64,000 nucleotides of DNA from Agapanthus africanus. Lineage: Eukaryota > Streptophyta > Magnoliopsida > Asparagales > Amaryllidaceae. The stretch spans positions 25,870,079-25,934,078 of the forward strand of contig JASDDO010000026.1 in NCBI GenBank assembly GCA_030015575.1, given 5' to 3'. The first letter of the stretch is position 1. The number at the start of each line of letters is the position of its first letter. Positions 31,020 to 43,294 of the stretch are shown piece after piece. The notes beneath the pieces are model-generated. The model ran no database searches and had not been told where the DNA came from. It saw nothing but the letters and a program-made list of their open reading frames with translations. The position numbers were made by a program, and so were the translations under genes.

Positions 31020-33046
31020 CTCAAGTTCTTCTCTCTCTTAAACAATTTGTTATCAAACTCCTCCATATTTTAGTATAGTTATTTTCACATTATTAAGCAA
31101 GACTTGCAAAGCTTTTGAGAATTTTTTTGGGGGGCCGTAATCAAGATTGATATAGCCGGCTTCATAGGCTTCATTGTATCATGCAAGTGTATCCCAAGTA
31201 ACCCATTAACAAACTCAACCGAGTGGTAACACAATAAGCAGTTTAAAAATATTTGTATACCACTCATCTTGAAACCTACAAGTTTTGTTTTTTCAAATTA
31301 TTTTATTCTACTATTTTCCGTCTCCGTCTATCCAAATATTCCAACAATTTGTAGCAGCTTTTTATAATAATAATCATTACTGTAAATGTTACATATTTTC
31401 CGGTATACACTTTAGATTCATTTTTAAAGAAAAAGTTCAGAGTATGATTGATGAGAGAATTATTGATTCAACATTTCTCCAAAATATAAAGAAAAAGGAA
31501 GCAGTCAATTAACATGACATCTATTGTTGGTGATGATTATGAAATTTCATCATCAAACCTGAAGAATTTACTTCTACTCTATAATCTATTGAATCGGTTT
31601 GCCTGCTTACTCATTTTTCATATCTTCAACAAGTCAACATTCATTATCTGACTCATGAAACCGTGTGTGTGTGGTGGTGGGGGGGGGGGGGGGGGGGTAT
31701 AAGGGGGTTCTTTTTAACACCTTTCGAAAATTTGCTCAAATTAAAAATAAAAATGATAGCAATATTCCTAGCCCTATACAGGTTTCATGCCTGGAAGGCT
31801 CTACCAAGTCTCACAATCATCTGTATATTTGTTTTATCGATTGAAATATTGATGTAAGATTATCCCAACTCCACAAATATAAAATCATCAAATAAAATGA
31901 TTTAAGTAAAATACAATGATTTATTGGATGAAAAGCTTACATACTGAAATTAAATATAAAAAAAGGACACAATATATTGAGAGTAAAAAATCACATTAAA
32001 AACATAAAATTTACATAATATACATAAACCCCTAAAAACATTAAAGCTACATGTTTGCTCCTCCGCTTTGCCCTGTGTTTGCTGTTCCGCTCTATCACCT
32101 AGCCTCGCTTGTCCGATGCTTGCTCCTCCGCTTTGTTCCCTACGTCTCGCTTGTCCGGTGCTTGCTTCTCCGCTTTGTCCCTAAGACTTGCTTGTTCGGT
32201 GCTCGAACCTCTTTTTCCACACAAAGTTCTCACTTGGTTGTATGTGTGCACATGCGTGTTATGATAATGGATGAGATTAAGCAGCTAAATCACATAGAAC
32301 AAAGTTCCGACGGATAAGCTCAGCTCAGCTAGATGGGAATCAAATTTATTCATATTTTAGAAAAAAGGTCTCGTCAAAATACAATTCTTAAATACCGTAT
32401 TTATTACCCCAAAATGTTCTCCAACTGTTTGCCCATTATCTACATCGTGCAATAAAAATCATTAGCTGCTCATGTCTCAATTCTGTAGCTTTTGCTGCCT
32501 TCGTGCGGGTCTTCTCATACTCTAACACTCTTTTTGCAATATTTTATCAATTAATTCTCAACAGTGAAAAAAAAACACTGGCAGGCGAAACAGTAGGCCA
32601 AAAGAATTGACAAATATTTTTCATCAAAAAGAAAAAGAATTGAAAAACATTCCCATACTCAAACAATTATACTTGTCATTCATGCTATCTTATACTTGCG
32701 AGGGGCATCTTTGTTCAACATTTTTCTATCAAAAATATAGTTTTAATTGTTGCATCTTAGTATCATTTATTTTTGCAACCTGTCTAAAGCAACACTTAAC
32801 TTTACAGGCCCCACCAAGTCCTTCAAATGGACTCGAACCTTTAACCCCACCTCATATTGTGCTTTCTCGATGCACAGCCAGATCTTACTGTGAGGTTTGT
32901 AAGTTATGTCGCGACACCGTTGAAATGTTAGACATATGCACAAACATGTAAAGAAACACTTTAAAAATTTTGAGAACAGTGAAGCTCTGGTTTTGGACCA
33001 AATAAATGACGTGGTTAGCAAGCGAAAGAACGAAGCTATGAGGCAA
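31020..33046. other. Intergenic DNA with simple repeats
   Basis: No gene recognised. A run of about 22 G lies at 31,679-31,700. A roughly 53-bp degenerate repeat (CTCCGCTTTG...CTTGTCCG.TGCTTG, three units) is at 32,050-32,205. A box B-like GGTTCGAGTCC occurs on - near 32,830-32,840, without a convincing box A. Confidence 0.6.
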
Positions 33047-33725
33047 GATTTGGCGATGAAGAGAAATTATTGAAGGAGCGGTGGCGCCAGAAGAGGCCCT
33101 ACACAAAAAAGAGGTTATTCAAAAAACAAAAGAAAACCCTTAACTGGTATAAAATCTACAGTATTTGAGTTGGATCAGCAAAAAGACTAAACTAACAAAA
33201 GCTAAAGGTTTTGTTGGATTTGGAACACGTCAAAAAGGGAGAATAAGATAGGTGATGCACTTCTCAAATCTAGGCAAAAATTAACCTGAATTTGGTTACA
33301 TTTGATTGCTATTGCTATGTGAGATCTCTAGCAATAGTCCAAGAATCCCATATAATCGTATTGTTCAAACATTATGTGCTTCACTAAAAGATTTGTACTT
33401 ATAATGTGAAAACATCTTATCCATTAAAAAATTATTAGATGAAAGAATAGCGAAGGCAACCCAACTATCAATTTTGGCTCCTCTGAAGCTTTTAAAGATC
33501 CTTCTCCAAGTTCTCTGAATTCAACAATAAATACTGCCACTCTCAGCACTTATGATTCATTGCTTATCTTTTCTCTTTTTAAAACATTCCCTGCTTGAAG
33601 AAATGGAACATCAAATCTCATTCCTTGGCTAACAAATACATAATTCTTTTTAGGTTAAGTGATAACTTTGAAGGCACATATTCTCATTAGACTCAGTCAT
33701 AAACTCTTCCAATTCCTTGACAAAT

Positions 33726-33772
33726 TAGCTCCCCCACCCCCACCCCCACCCCCACCCCCCAACACACACATA
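33726..33772. repeat. (CCCCCA)n tract
   Basis: Four CCCCCA-like units then CACACACA immediately left of the MITE. In copy 2 the same place is (CT)n(CA)n. Confidence 0.9.
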
Positions 33773-33781
33773 TCTACTAGG

Positions 33782-34074
33782 CCCGGGCCTAAACTAAGAA
33801 ATTCACGCACAATCTCAAAATTGAAATTTTTTGAACTTGCGGTTCCGAAATCGTTTGCATGTTGATCTAATTGTTTCAAAATCAACGGTTTGTAGAACAT
33901 CGATAAACCGTGAATTTTCGTATATCCTTATATCGGCATGCAAACAATCCCGAAACCGCATGAAATTTGGCGTCCCCGTGTCAAATACGCCATTTAGATC
34001 AAGATGAAAGGTTCGGATCTTCGAAAAAATTCAAAATAAATTTCAGTTTGAATTTCTTAGTTTAGGCCTGGGTC
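33782..34074. mobile_element. MITE bordered by microsatellites, copy in duplication 1
   Basis: CCCGGGCCTAAACTAAGAAA...TTCA at the left and TGAATTTCTTAGTTTAGGCC...TGGG at the right are inverted repeats of about 25 bases. The inside is non-coding with shorter inverted parts (CGGTTCCGAAATCG, CGAAACCGCATG). Simple repeats abut both ends. Confidence 0.7.
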
Positions 34075-34079
34075 TAGAT

Positions 34080-34116
34080 GATCCTCTCTCTCTCTCTCTC
34101 CCTTCCTCCCTCCCTC

Positions 34117-34148
<32 letters not shown>

Positions 34149-34162
34149 GGGAGAGAGAGTTA
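34080..34162. repeat. Compound microsatellite (TC)n(TCCC)n(CA)n(GGGA)n(GA)n
   Basis: Itself roughly palindromic around the CA run. In copy 2 the corresponding tract is C(15)-(CA)n-(GA)n. Confidence 0.9.
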
Positions 34163-35268
34163 TATTGCATAAATTTTTGGTAGTTATTTTGTTGGTAGTG
34201 TCTGTATATTACAAGTCCATCCCTGTTAAATACCACCGGCAGGAATTCAACTTGAGAAGTGCCAAGTTGAAACATATTGAATGGAATTATAGTTTATTGT
34301 CATTTATTTATTAGGATATGTTATAATTAGCTCTATTATGCTTGTCAAGGTTCTAAATGACGAATAGCATGTTCATGCGGAGTAGCGGATGTTGAGTTAT
34401 GAAATAAACAGCAGGTAAGAAATTGCGTAAAAGAATGCATCTCTGTACATAAATGCATGTATTAATGTCACCTAAATAATAATAAAAAGTATAGCATTTA
34501 TATGAAGACTTTAAAGAATAGGGGAAAAAATGGTAACGAAACATACTATACATCAAGGATCTGCACATAACTTGTTATTTTATAAGAAATAAGCATAAAA
34601 GAAAAAATTGAAAATTGAATGAACTATAATCAAAATACATAGCATAATTTATGTGCAAGATGTCATGCCCAGGGATATGTTGGCTCAAGCCTAACATGTT
34701 GATGTTGTTACAAGTGTTGTGAGAATAAATTAAGTGCCTAATTTATCCCTTCCATTTGAAAGTTTATCTACCTAATTGCACTATTAATTAATTATTAAGA
34801 CCAATCTATAGCATCTGAGTTGGATTAGCCTAAAAAATAAACTAACAAATTAAAGCTAAAGTTTTCTGTTGGATTTGGAACATGTCAAAAGAATTCAGGC
34901 CGACACAAAAGCTACATAGGTAACCCCCAAGCTCATGTACTTTAAGCCTTAATTCACATTTCATAAGAAATCACATACTGAATATTTTTCATTTCATAAT
35001 CATTATTTGGTTTTTTAATAATTGCAGAATAACTTTAAAAATTCACGCTTTATCTTGAAATTACTCTCATACAACAGCCGTAATAAAATGTATCCATAAA
35101 ATGTAAAGATAAAGCAAGAGAAGGTAGAAATCGACATGTATAAGCTATTTATGCATTTACCAGTAAAAGAGCGGTAGACATCATTGTAATCGCCTATTCC
35201 ATTGGGAATAGACCTTTCATTTGATACTATTAATTTCCAAAACCTCCCATTTCGTAAGAAACCATGCA

Positions 35269-35446
35269 TCTGGAAAGAGAGAAAAAGTTGGTGTTAGCTT
35301 TCAAAGAGAGATTTAAAACCCTAGATTTAGTTGCCACCAATTAATAATAAAAGAATTGAAGTCTAAAACCCTAGAGCTACGACCTCAAAACTCATATACC
35401 TGCATGGAGATGGTACAAATGGGCCCACCGCCGCACCACCGCTCAT
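35269..35446 (-). other. Possible first exon and intron of an unidentified gene
   Basis: On -, ATG at 35,446 begins MSGGAAVGPFVPSPC and meets a donor CAG|GTATATG at 35,400/35,399. TTTTTCTCTCTTTCCAG ends at 35,270, a strong acceptor before TGCATGG. A stop comes soon after the acceptor in that reading, so this may be an upstream or eroded gene. The right edge of the duplication falls inside this exon. Confidence 0.2.
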
Positions 35447-35671
35447 TGCTGTGGTTCAATCGCCGGAGATGATGGTTGCAGGCCTGGCCCAAGGGAAGAG
35501 AGCTCTACACGAAACTTACAAATGTTAACCATTGTTACCAAACCTATGATAAAGAAACAAAAAGATAGCAACACCAAGAAGGTTTATGGTAAACAATATT
35601 AAGGGCTCGGATGATGCAATCAGAACAGAATCATGGTTAAAACGGGTGTAAGAAGAGAAATTTTTCTAGAT

Positions 35672-35748
35672 GCGACCTTTTCGGGAATTGAACCAACAGC
35701 CTCTCACTTGGGAGAGGAAATTCTTACCAGTTGAGCTATAGCCAATCG
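35672..35748 (-). repeat. tRNA-like sequence or SINE head
   Basis: On - it reads TAGCTCAACTGGTAAGA (box A-like) and, after a CCTCTC...GAGAGG stem, GGTTCAATTCC (box B-like). The acceptor and T stems do not close, so it is not a functional tRNA by eye. Confidence 0.5.
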
Positions 35749-37554
35749 GTTTGTGAGCAAAGAAATCACGGTAGGTAGAAAAAAACGCGGACATAGATAG
35801 TAATTAGAACTTCATAATTTTAATGACATCCAAACATACACGACTTCAAAGGGTTTATAATCTCTCTTACGATATGGAAATGCTTTATAGTGTAAAGTCT
35901 TTAACATATCAAGAAGTTCCATAAAATGTTATAAGCTCTTGAAGATACAGAATTGCTTTATTGTGTAAAATATTTAATATCGAAATATTAACAGAATGCA
36001 ATATAAGGGATTACACAATGTTTCATAGAACTTTAAAAGGTATTTTTCATGAAAGAAGGATTTTTCATGAAAATGCTTTCAATTTTACAATTAAATCTAT
36101 GAACAGTTCTCAGAAGAAATCCTAATGAGAATTATTTATGAGGCTGAATCATTTTAATAAATCGCTTTGAGAACTACATTATGTTGCATTTGAAGGTCAT
36201 AGAAAATCACATATTTAAGGTTGAAAATAGTCAAAAACCTTTTTTAGGAAAAAGCCAGTTAAAATGGGTTGCAGCATATCCATAAGGAGGGGATGGTGAT
36301 AAGAACTTAAGCTATAAAGAATAGTAGGTTGTGCGCAGGGTAAATTTGACAAAAAAAACGTAATCATGATTTTGACCAATGGAAGGAGCGAATCGGCTGA
36401 CTTGTTCAGGTAAAGGCTGGTTATGGATGACTTGTAATGAAAGGCCTACTAACAAATAATGACAAATATAGACTGATTGAAACATTAAGTTATATTGAAA
36501 TTATGGTTAAAGACGGCTACAGTAGGTAAGTACAGTTGCGGACATCTACTGTAGGATATTATGACGCAACTACGGATTTTTGATAACCAATCCTATACTA
36601 TGGCAATGGATTTGAATCTCTGAAACTCTTCCATACATAAATGAAATGCTTTACAGAGCAAATTCTGCAAACAATTAAAAAATTTACTTGTAAATATTAT
36701 TTATGATTAAAAAGCGCTCTATAAATTTCTAAAAGGTCATGAAAGGTAGGTTTTTCATGTCAAAATACTTCTAAAATCTTTCAAACTAAAACTTATCAGT
36801 ATTTTAGATAATAAGATATGTAAAATCATTTATGGCATGAAGCAATATGCCAACCCATTTTGAGAAGTACTATATGTTTGCATTTGAAGTTATTAACATT
36901 ACAAAGTCACGGGTTTTAAAATTTTGAATATGAAAAAATAGTTTCAAATACTGTAAGGAAGAGAGACGAAAAATGGGTTTATCCATAAGGACGGATGATA
37001 GGAAAGACATACGACATCAAGATCGTTTAAAGGAAATTTGATAAAACCATGAATCATGATTACGCCAAATCAAAATTTCACAAGAGGTGACATTCTCAGA
37101 TCTAGATGGTTACACATAGAACTTAAAATGAAAGGGCTTATGAAAAACAATCGAAGCACAATGGAAAGATAAGAAACGAAAGAAGGTGATTAAAAAAAAT
37201 CCATGGTTACAACAATTATAGGAAGAGAATCGATGTTGGGGAAATAAAGATGTGAGCATACGGCAGAGAACATTTTGACACAACTTCCTAATTTTGATTA
37301 CTCCCATCCTACACGATTTTGAAGGGCTTGAAAATCCTTTGAGAAACCTGAGATGAAATAATTTTTTTTTATAATTTATCATAAATAAAAAAAATTGTAG
37401 ATATGATTTATGGTGTAAAGCCTTAAAAGTTCGTTATGATTCCAAAAAACCTTTTAAATATAGCAATTTTGCTAAAATGTTGGTTATGATTCAAAAATGT
37501 TTCATCGCTTTGTGAAACGGCTTCTGTCCAAGATAGTTTTTTCATAGAAACACT
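35749..37554. other. AT-rich intergenic DNA
   Basis: No coding block or RNA gene recognised. Related phrases recur (TTTTTCATGAAAATGCTTTC / TTTTTCATGTCAAAATACTTC and GAACTACATTATGTTGCATTTG / GAAGTACTATATGTTTGCATTTG at about 36,050-36,210 and 36,740-36,900), so it may hold an old tandem duplication of 600-700 bases. Confidence 0.4.
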
Positions 37555-37689
37555 TCAAAATACTATTGAACTTCTCTTAAAATAGAGCCATTCGATTCTC
37601 AAAAAAATGCCATGAAGAATCATTTGTGAGGCTAAAATTTGTGAGGCTACAATATTTTTGATAAAAAGGCTAAATAATAAGAAAATTAC

Positions 37690-38680
37690 CGCGTTATAAA
37701 GTGCACCTCGTCCAACGGCGTCGGCAACATGCGTCATGGCGTGTCCCATAAAATGTAGAAAGTCCTTGTTGATTCCATAGCTCCAATCTAAGTCGGTGTA
37801 GATCTGATTAATACCATGACTCTCATTCAGAACTTTTCACGCGAACCTTCCATTTATCCGTTTTTGAAATTTCTTATTTAAAGCTTTGGAAACATTATGC
37901 CATAGATCATCTCTATCCATCACGTTGTAGGTCGCATGAAAGTTTTCGATGAAGATGTGCCTCTTGTATGTGTCCCACAAGGCCGGATGGTTAAGAAACT
38001 TTCTTTGAATGTATCGTCTGATTCGCAAGCTTCTTTTTGAGATCATGTAGCTCATAACATTTTGCTCGATCGTCGTAACTTTTCACATAGTGCATCAAGT
38101 CCGACAAATGGATCCAGTCATTCTTTTGGGAAGCGGCTAACACGGCATCGGACATGGGCATGACAGGAGACTTCACAGATCCTATTTTCAAATGGGGAAA
38201 ACCGTCGGCTAAGACCTCAACAAGCAGCCAATCTCAATTCCCGTCCCGAACCAATCCCTTTGCATGCAACTCCGCTACGGTCTCAACAAGATGATTATTT
38301 AATCAAAAGCAGACATCATCATCATTTATGAAAATCATAAAAAGTAAAGTACAATAAAAGATAAAGGTTTATGATGTATTATACCTCATGAATTTCCTAA
38401 ATAGAGAGCCGGCATCTCATTTCACAGCTTTCAGCATACTTGAGCGCTCAAACATCTGTTTGGAGTATCTCAAGACATATTCGCAAGCCGTCATGTCGAA
38501 CTTGTAGACGACAACAAGCTGATTCTCACCAAACCGAAATACTCCTTCATGCAAGACTTCTGTCGGTCGTATTTCTCATCAGAAATCTTCAGAGAGAATC
38601 TCAATTCTTTAATTTCCTTCTGAAAGGGAAAAAGGATATAAAAATAAAAAATAAAAAAGGTCGGAACAAACAAAAGAAAT
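37690..38680 (-). pseudogene. Unrecognised, probably decayed multi-exon coding remnant
   Basis: Several open blocks on - have protein-like composition. About 38,673-38,500 holds KEIKELRFSLKISDEKYDRQ, coiled-coil-like. About 38,191-37,991 holds PMSDAVLAASQKNDWIHLSD and YVKSYDDRAKCYELHDLKKK. About 37,950-37,840 holds YKRHIFIENFHATYNVMDRD. About 37,815-37,690 holds QIYTDLDWSYGINKDFLHFM and GHAMTHVADAVGRGALYN. I do not recognise the family. Frames change between blocks with no clean GT-AG at every junction, so it is either an eroded host gene or a transposon-borne gene. Confidence 0.35.
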
Positions 38681-38699
38681 TAACATAATCTCAATCACA

Positions 38700-39206
38700 G
38701 TATAAAAAGAAATACAAAAGGTAAAAAATAGTAAAACATATTAAACAATCACCTCAAAATCAAAATCCATTTTACAAAATGGATAGAAATATGATCAAAA
38801 GACACTTGCACGGAAAGATTTGAAGGATCGGATCCATCGTCATAGCTCCCAACGCCGCCGACTTCGTTTTCCTTGTCTCCTAACCTTTCTACTTTTACTT
38901 TTTTTTTATCTTGTATTGATGATCAGTGATATCCCTAACATACGGGCACTTGTTCTAGGGCAGCGATTGGGCTTGACCAATCATGGGCCACTAGAGTCCA
39001 CCAAAGTGGGCCCGCGTTTACTACATAATAACATAGGGGCTGATAGTAATGATGATTAATACTAGTAATTGAAAATATAAAAAAGTTTATTATCATAATA
39101 GTAATAACAACAATAATAATAAGTACAATTGGGATTTTCGCAATTTTCGTATGCTGTGACGAGCAGAATGTTGAACAACCGAAGGGAAAAAATATTAGTA
39201 ACTATA
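38700..39206. other. Intergenic DNA between the unknown remnant and duplication 2
   Basis: No feature recognised. 39,062-39,125 is an AAT/AAC-rich simple tract. Confidence 0.5.
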
Positions 39207-40276
39207 TTTGGAGACAAGAGAAAAATTATTGAAGGAGCGGCGGCGCCAGAAGAGGCCTTGCACAAAAAAGAGGTTATTCAATAAACAAAAGAAAAACCTT
39301 AACTGCTATAAAATCTACAGTATTTGAGTTGGATCAGCAAATAGAATAAACTAACAAAATGCTAAAGGTTTTGTTGGATTTGGAACACGTCAAAAAGGGA
39401 GAATAAGATAGGTGATGCACTTTTCAAATCTAGGCAAAAATTAACCTGAATTTGGTTACATTTGATTGCTATTGCTATGTGATATCTCTAGCAATAGTCC
39501 AAGAATCCCATATAATCAGATTGTTCAAACATTATGTGCTTCACTACAAGATTTGTACTTATAATGTGAAAACATCTTATCCATTAAAAAAATATTAGAA
39601 GAAAGAATATCGAAGGTAACCCAACTATCAACTCAATTATCAATTTTGGCTCCTCTGAAGCTTTTAAAGATCCTTCTCCAAGTTCTCTGAATTCAACAAT
39701 AAATATTGCTACTCTCAGCACTTACGATTCATTGCTTATCTTTTCTCTGTTTAAAACATTCCCTGCTTGAAGAAATGGAACATCAAATCTCATTCCTTGG
39801 CTAACAAAGTAATAACTCTACATAATTCTTTTTAGGTTAAGTGATAACTTTGAAGGCACATATCCTCATTAGACTCGGTCATAAACTCTTCCGATTCCTT
39901 GACAAATTAGCACTCTCTCTCTCTCTCCACACACACACAGAGAGCCCGGGCCTAAACTAAGAAATTCACGCACCATCTCAAAATTGAAATTTTTTGAACA
40001 TGCGGTTCCGAAATCGTTTGCATGCTGGTCTAATTGTTTCAAAATCAACGGTTTGTAGAACATCGATAAACCGTGAATTTTAGTATATCCTTATATCAAC
40101 ATGCAAACAATTCCGAAACCGCGTGAAATTTGGCGTCCCCATGTCAAATACACCATTTAGATCAGGATGAATGGTTCGGATCGTCGAAAAAATTCAAAAT
40201 AAATTTCAATTTTGATGTGCTACATGAATTTCTTACTTTAGGCCTGGGTCTAGATGATCCTCTCCCCCCCCCCCCC

Positions 40277-40317
<41 letters not shown>

Positions 40318-41590
40318 TGAACAAATTATGGCTGTATATCGCATAAATTTATGGTAGTTATTTTGTTGGTAGCGTCTGTATATTACAAGTCCATCCATGT
40401 TAAATACCACCCACGGGAATTCAACTTGAAAAGTGCCAAGTTGAAACATATTGAATGGGATTATAATTTATTTATTAGTATATGTTATAATTTAGCTCTA
40501 TTATGCTTGTCAAGGTTCTAAATGACGAATATCATGTTCATGCGGAGTAGCAGATGTTGAGTTATGAAATAAATAGCAGGGAAGAAATTTCATAAAAGAA
40601 TGCATCTCTGCACATAAATGCATGTATTAATGTCACCAAAATAATAAAAAGAAAGTATAACATTTATATGAAGACTTCAAAGAATAGGGAAAAAAATTGT
40701 AATGAAACATACTATACATCAAGGATATGCACATAACTTGCTATTTTATAAGAAATAAGCATAAAGAAAAAAATAGACAATTGAATGAACTATAATCAAA
40801 ATACATAGCATAATTTATGTGCAAGATGCCACACCGAGGAATATGTTGGCTCAAGCCTAACATGTTGACGTTGTTACAAGTGTTGTGAGAATAAATTGTG
40901 TGCCTACTTTATCCTTTCCATTTGAAAGTTTATCTAACTAATTGCACTATTAATTGATTATTAAGACCAATCTACAGCATCTGAGTTGGATTAGCATAAA
41001 AAATAAACTAACAAATTAATGCTGAAGTTTTCTGTTGGATTTGGAACATGTCAAAAGAATTCAGGCGGACACAACACATAAAGCTACATAGGTAACCCCC
41101 AAGTCATGTACTTTTAAGCCTTAATTCACATTTCATACGAAATCACATACCTAATATTTTTCAATTCATGATCATTATTTGGTTTTTTAAAAATTGCAGA
41201 ATAACTTTAAGAATTCGCGCTTTATCTTGAAATTACTCTCATACAACCACCATAATAAAATGTATCCATAAAATGTAAAAATAAAGCAAGAGATGGTAGA
41301 AATCGACATGTATAAGCTATTTATGCATTTACCAGTATAAAAGCGGTAGATACGCCTATTCCGTTGGGAATAGAGCTTTCATTTGATACTACTAATTTCC
41401 AAAACCTCCCATTTCGTAAGAAACCATGCATCTGGAAAGAGAGAAAAAGTTGGTGTTAGCTTTCAAAGAGAGATTTAAAACCCTAGATTTAGTTACCACC
41501 AATTAATAATAAAAGAATTGAAGTCTAAAACCCTAGAGCTATGACCCCAAAACTCATATACCTGCATGGAGATGGTACAGATGGGCCCAA
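39207..41590. repeat. Direct duplication, copy 2
   Basis: Counterpart of 33,047-35,425 (see there). It ends GGTACAGATGGGCCCA, after which the copies diverge completely. Confidence 0.75.
39945..40252. mobile_element. MITE bordered by microsatellites, copy in duplication 2
   Basis: Same element as 33,782-34,074. Its left border here is (CT)n(CA)nGAGAG (39,911-39,944) and its right border C(15)(CA)n(GA)n (40,264-40,316). Confidence 0.7.
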
Positions 41591-41594
41591 GACC

Positions 41595-41835
41595 CCAACT
41601 AAGCTCGCCGGCGTCATTGGAATTTACTGCGTTCGCTGCGTAGGCCCTTCACATTTTCTGAGTTCACCGCGTTCGCCACATAGGCTTGCCGGATTCTCTG
41701 AGTTCACTGCTTTCGCCGCCATATCTAATCAGCCTTTTTGAGTTCGTCGTTTTCACCTCATTAGCTCGCCATCAAAGCTCGCTGCTTTTGCTGCCTTGGT
41801 TCGCTGGCGAAGTCCGCCGCCTAATCTCGTGACGT
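41595..41835 (+). repeat. Degenerate repeat GAGTTCACCGCGTTCGCCRCATAGGC
   Basis: Four to five irregular units of about 45-50 bp with TTCACTGCKTTCGCCGC and CTCGCCG. Not clearly coding. Confidence 0.5.
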
Positions 41836-43194
41836 TTTCCCAGGTAATCTTTAGAGATGAGGAGAAAGACAATTGGCTCCTTCTTTCTCTTTCTACTCTT
41901 ATCATCCCCTCTCATCCATCCAACTCCAAGCCGACGACCTCTATGATTCTCCAAACCATGGCATCGATGAGAGGAAAACGATAATTTTTCATCAAAAGGG
42001 TGTTTAGCAAAATAAATCGATCTTAAGCTGAGATCAGAGATCACAAATTAACTGCAGACTCCGTAAAAAAGCGAAGGTCGTAATGATGAGAAGGGATCTC
42101 ATGCTAAAACTCCAAAAAAGAAATATTTGTCAATTTTTTAATTTTCGTGATCATTTACAAGTTATTAATTTATATGATTACAATTTGAGATTTGCTTCAA
42201 AATTCTAAATTTATCTTAACTTCACAAAGAAGAAGAAGAAGAGGATGTGTGTGTGTGAGAGAGAGAAAGAGGAGAAATTAAGATGAAGATGATGAAGAGG
42301 AAGAAGAAATGGATGTTACCTTTTTCCCTTTATTAGAAAATAAAAACAGGATGCCAGCAAAAAATTGGAGAGATTAGTTTTTAACCGACACTTGGAATCT
42401 ATTGGTCTAACCGGAATCTCCCCACCCTATGAATCCCGAGAAAAAAAGTGGGAAGCACCAAAGTAAAATCCATAAAGTTGATGTAAAATTAACTTTTACT
42501 TTATGGTGATTGATGCTGGACTGCAGGAGTCAGTACTCACAAGGTGTTTTGAATGCGAAGTTAATTGGTTAGGTTTCTTGGTGCTAGTAGTTTACACGTG
42601 CATTGCACGTGTATGAAAACAAAAAGATTTTGCCATAATACAATGAGGAAAGTGGCACCGAGAACTTCTCCGGACCTGAGAATGTGAGAAAGGAGGCATG
42701 GATGAGGGACTACCCACCAGTCCTCTCTCACATTCTCAACCAAAATGGCCGTAAGTTCTCAGAGGCATTTCGCTCTAATACAATTTGGATAGAGCAAAAC
42801 TTTCAATCCTAACGCGCAAGAAAAATTCTTTCATTTTTATACCAAAAAAACAAAGAACAAATTTGTTCACACCATATTTAGGTTTATTAAGAAAACTTTG
42901 ATTTACTGTAAATCTGGATTTTATTTTCTGGATCATTCTTCTTCTTCGGTACGTTCATATCATATCCTATTTTAATCTAAAGTATGTATTTAATTTTCTT
43001 GTAAAAAAGAAGATAATGACCACTCATACCTCTTGAATTTGAGTAATAGGATTTATTAACGCCTGCCCAGTCCACCCTCTAGTGTTGCTATACCGCTACC
43101 CCAAAAATAAATAAATAAATGTGGGGTACATAAAAGCTCATGCTCTTTATCTTGTGTCGAAGTACACAATTGGGGGATGATTATAATATCAACA
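41836..43194. other. Intergenic DNA with short inverted repeats
   Basis: No gene recognised. GAA/GAG-rich tract at 42,227-42,312. Perfect palindrome CACGTGCATTGCACGTG at about 42,595-42,611. An imperfect inverted repeat (GAGAACTTCTCC...GAGAATGTGAGA against TCTCACATTCTC...AAGTTCTC) spans about 42,660-42,760. Confidence 0.55.
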
Positions 43195-43199
43195 TCTAG

Positions 43200-43202
<3 letters not shown>

Positions 43203-43243
<41 letters not shown>
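43203..43243. repeat. (TA)n microsatellite
   Basis: About twenty TA units. Confidence 0.95.
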
Positions 43244-43245
<2 letters not shown>

Positions 43246-43294
43246 CGTAACCGTTGAAATATTATTGGCATGGAGACTAAGGTGAGGGCCTTGC

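Larger units (their letters stand above)
33047..35425. repeat. Direct duplication, copy 1 (about 2.4 kb)
   Basis: From ATTTGGCGATG.AGAGAAA to GGTACAAATGGGCCCA it matches 39,207-41,590 at high identity (perhaps 95% or more by eye), with differences concentrated in microsatellites. The edges are not TG/CA and no target duplication was seen, so a segmental duplication is favoured over a pair of LTRs. Confidence 0.75.

Noticed and set aside
31679-31700. Run of G as a structural element
   Set aside because: A plain homopolymer, likely variable or a sequencing artefact; no repeat of G-runs to support a quadruplex role.
35672-35748. Functional tRNA gene
   Set aside because: Box A and box B are present but the acceptor and T stems do not pair; kept only as a tRNA-like repeat.
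33047-41590. LTR pair of a retroelement
   Set aside because: Ends are not TG...CA, no primer-binding site or polypurine tract was seen and nothing between them resembles gag or pol.
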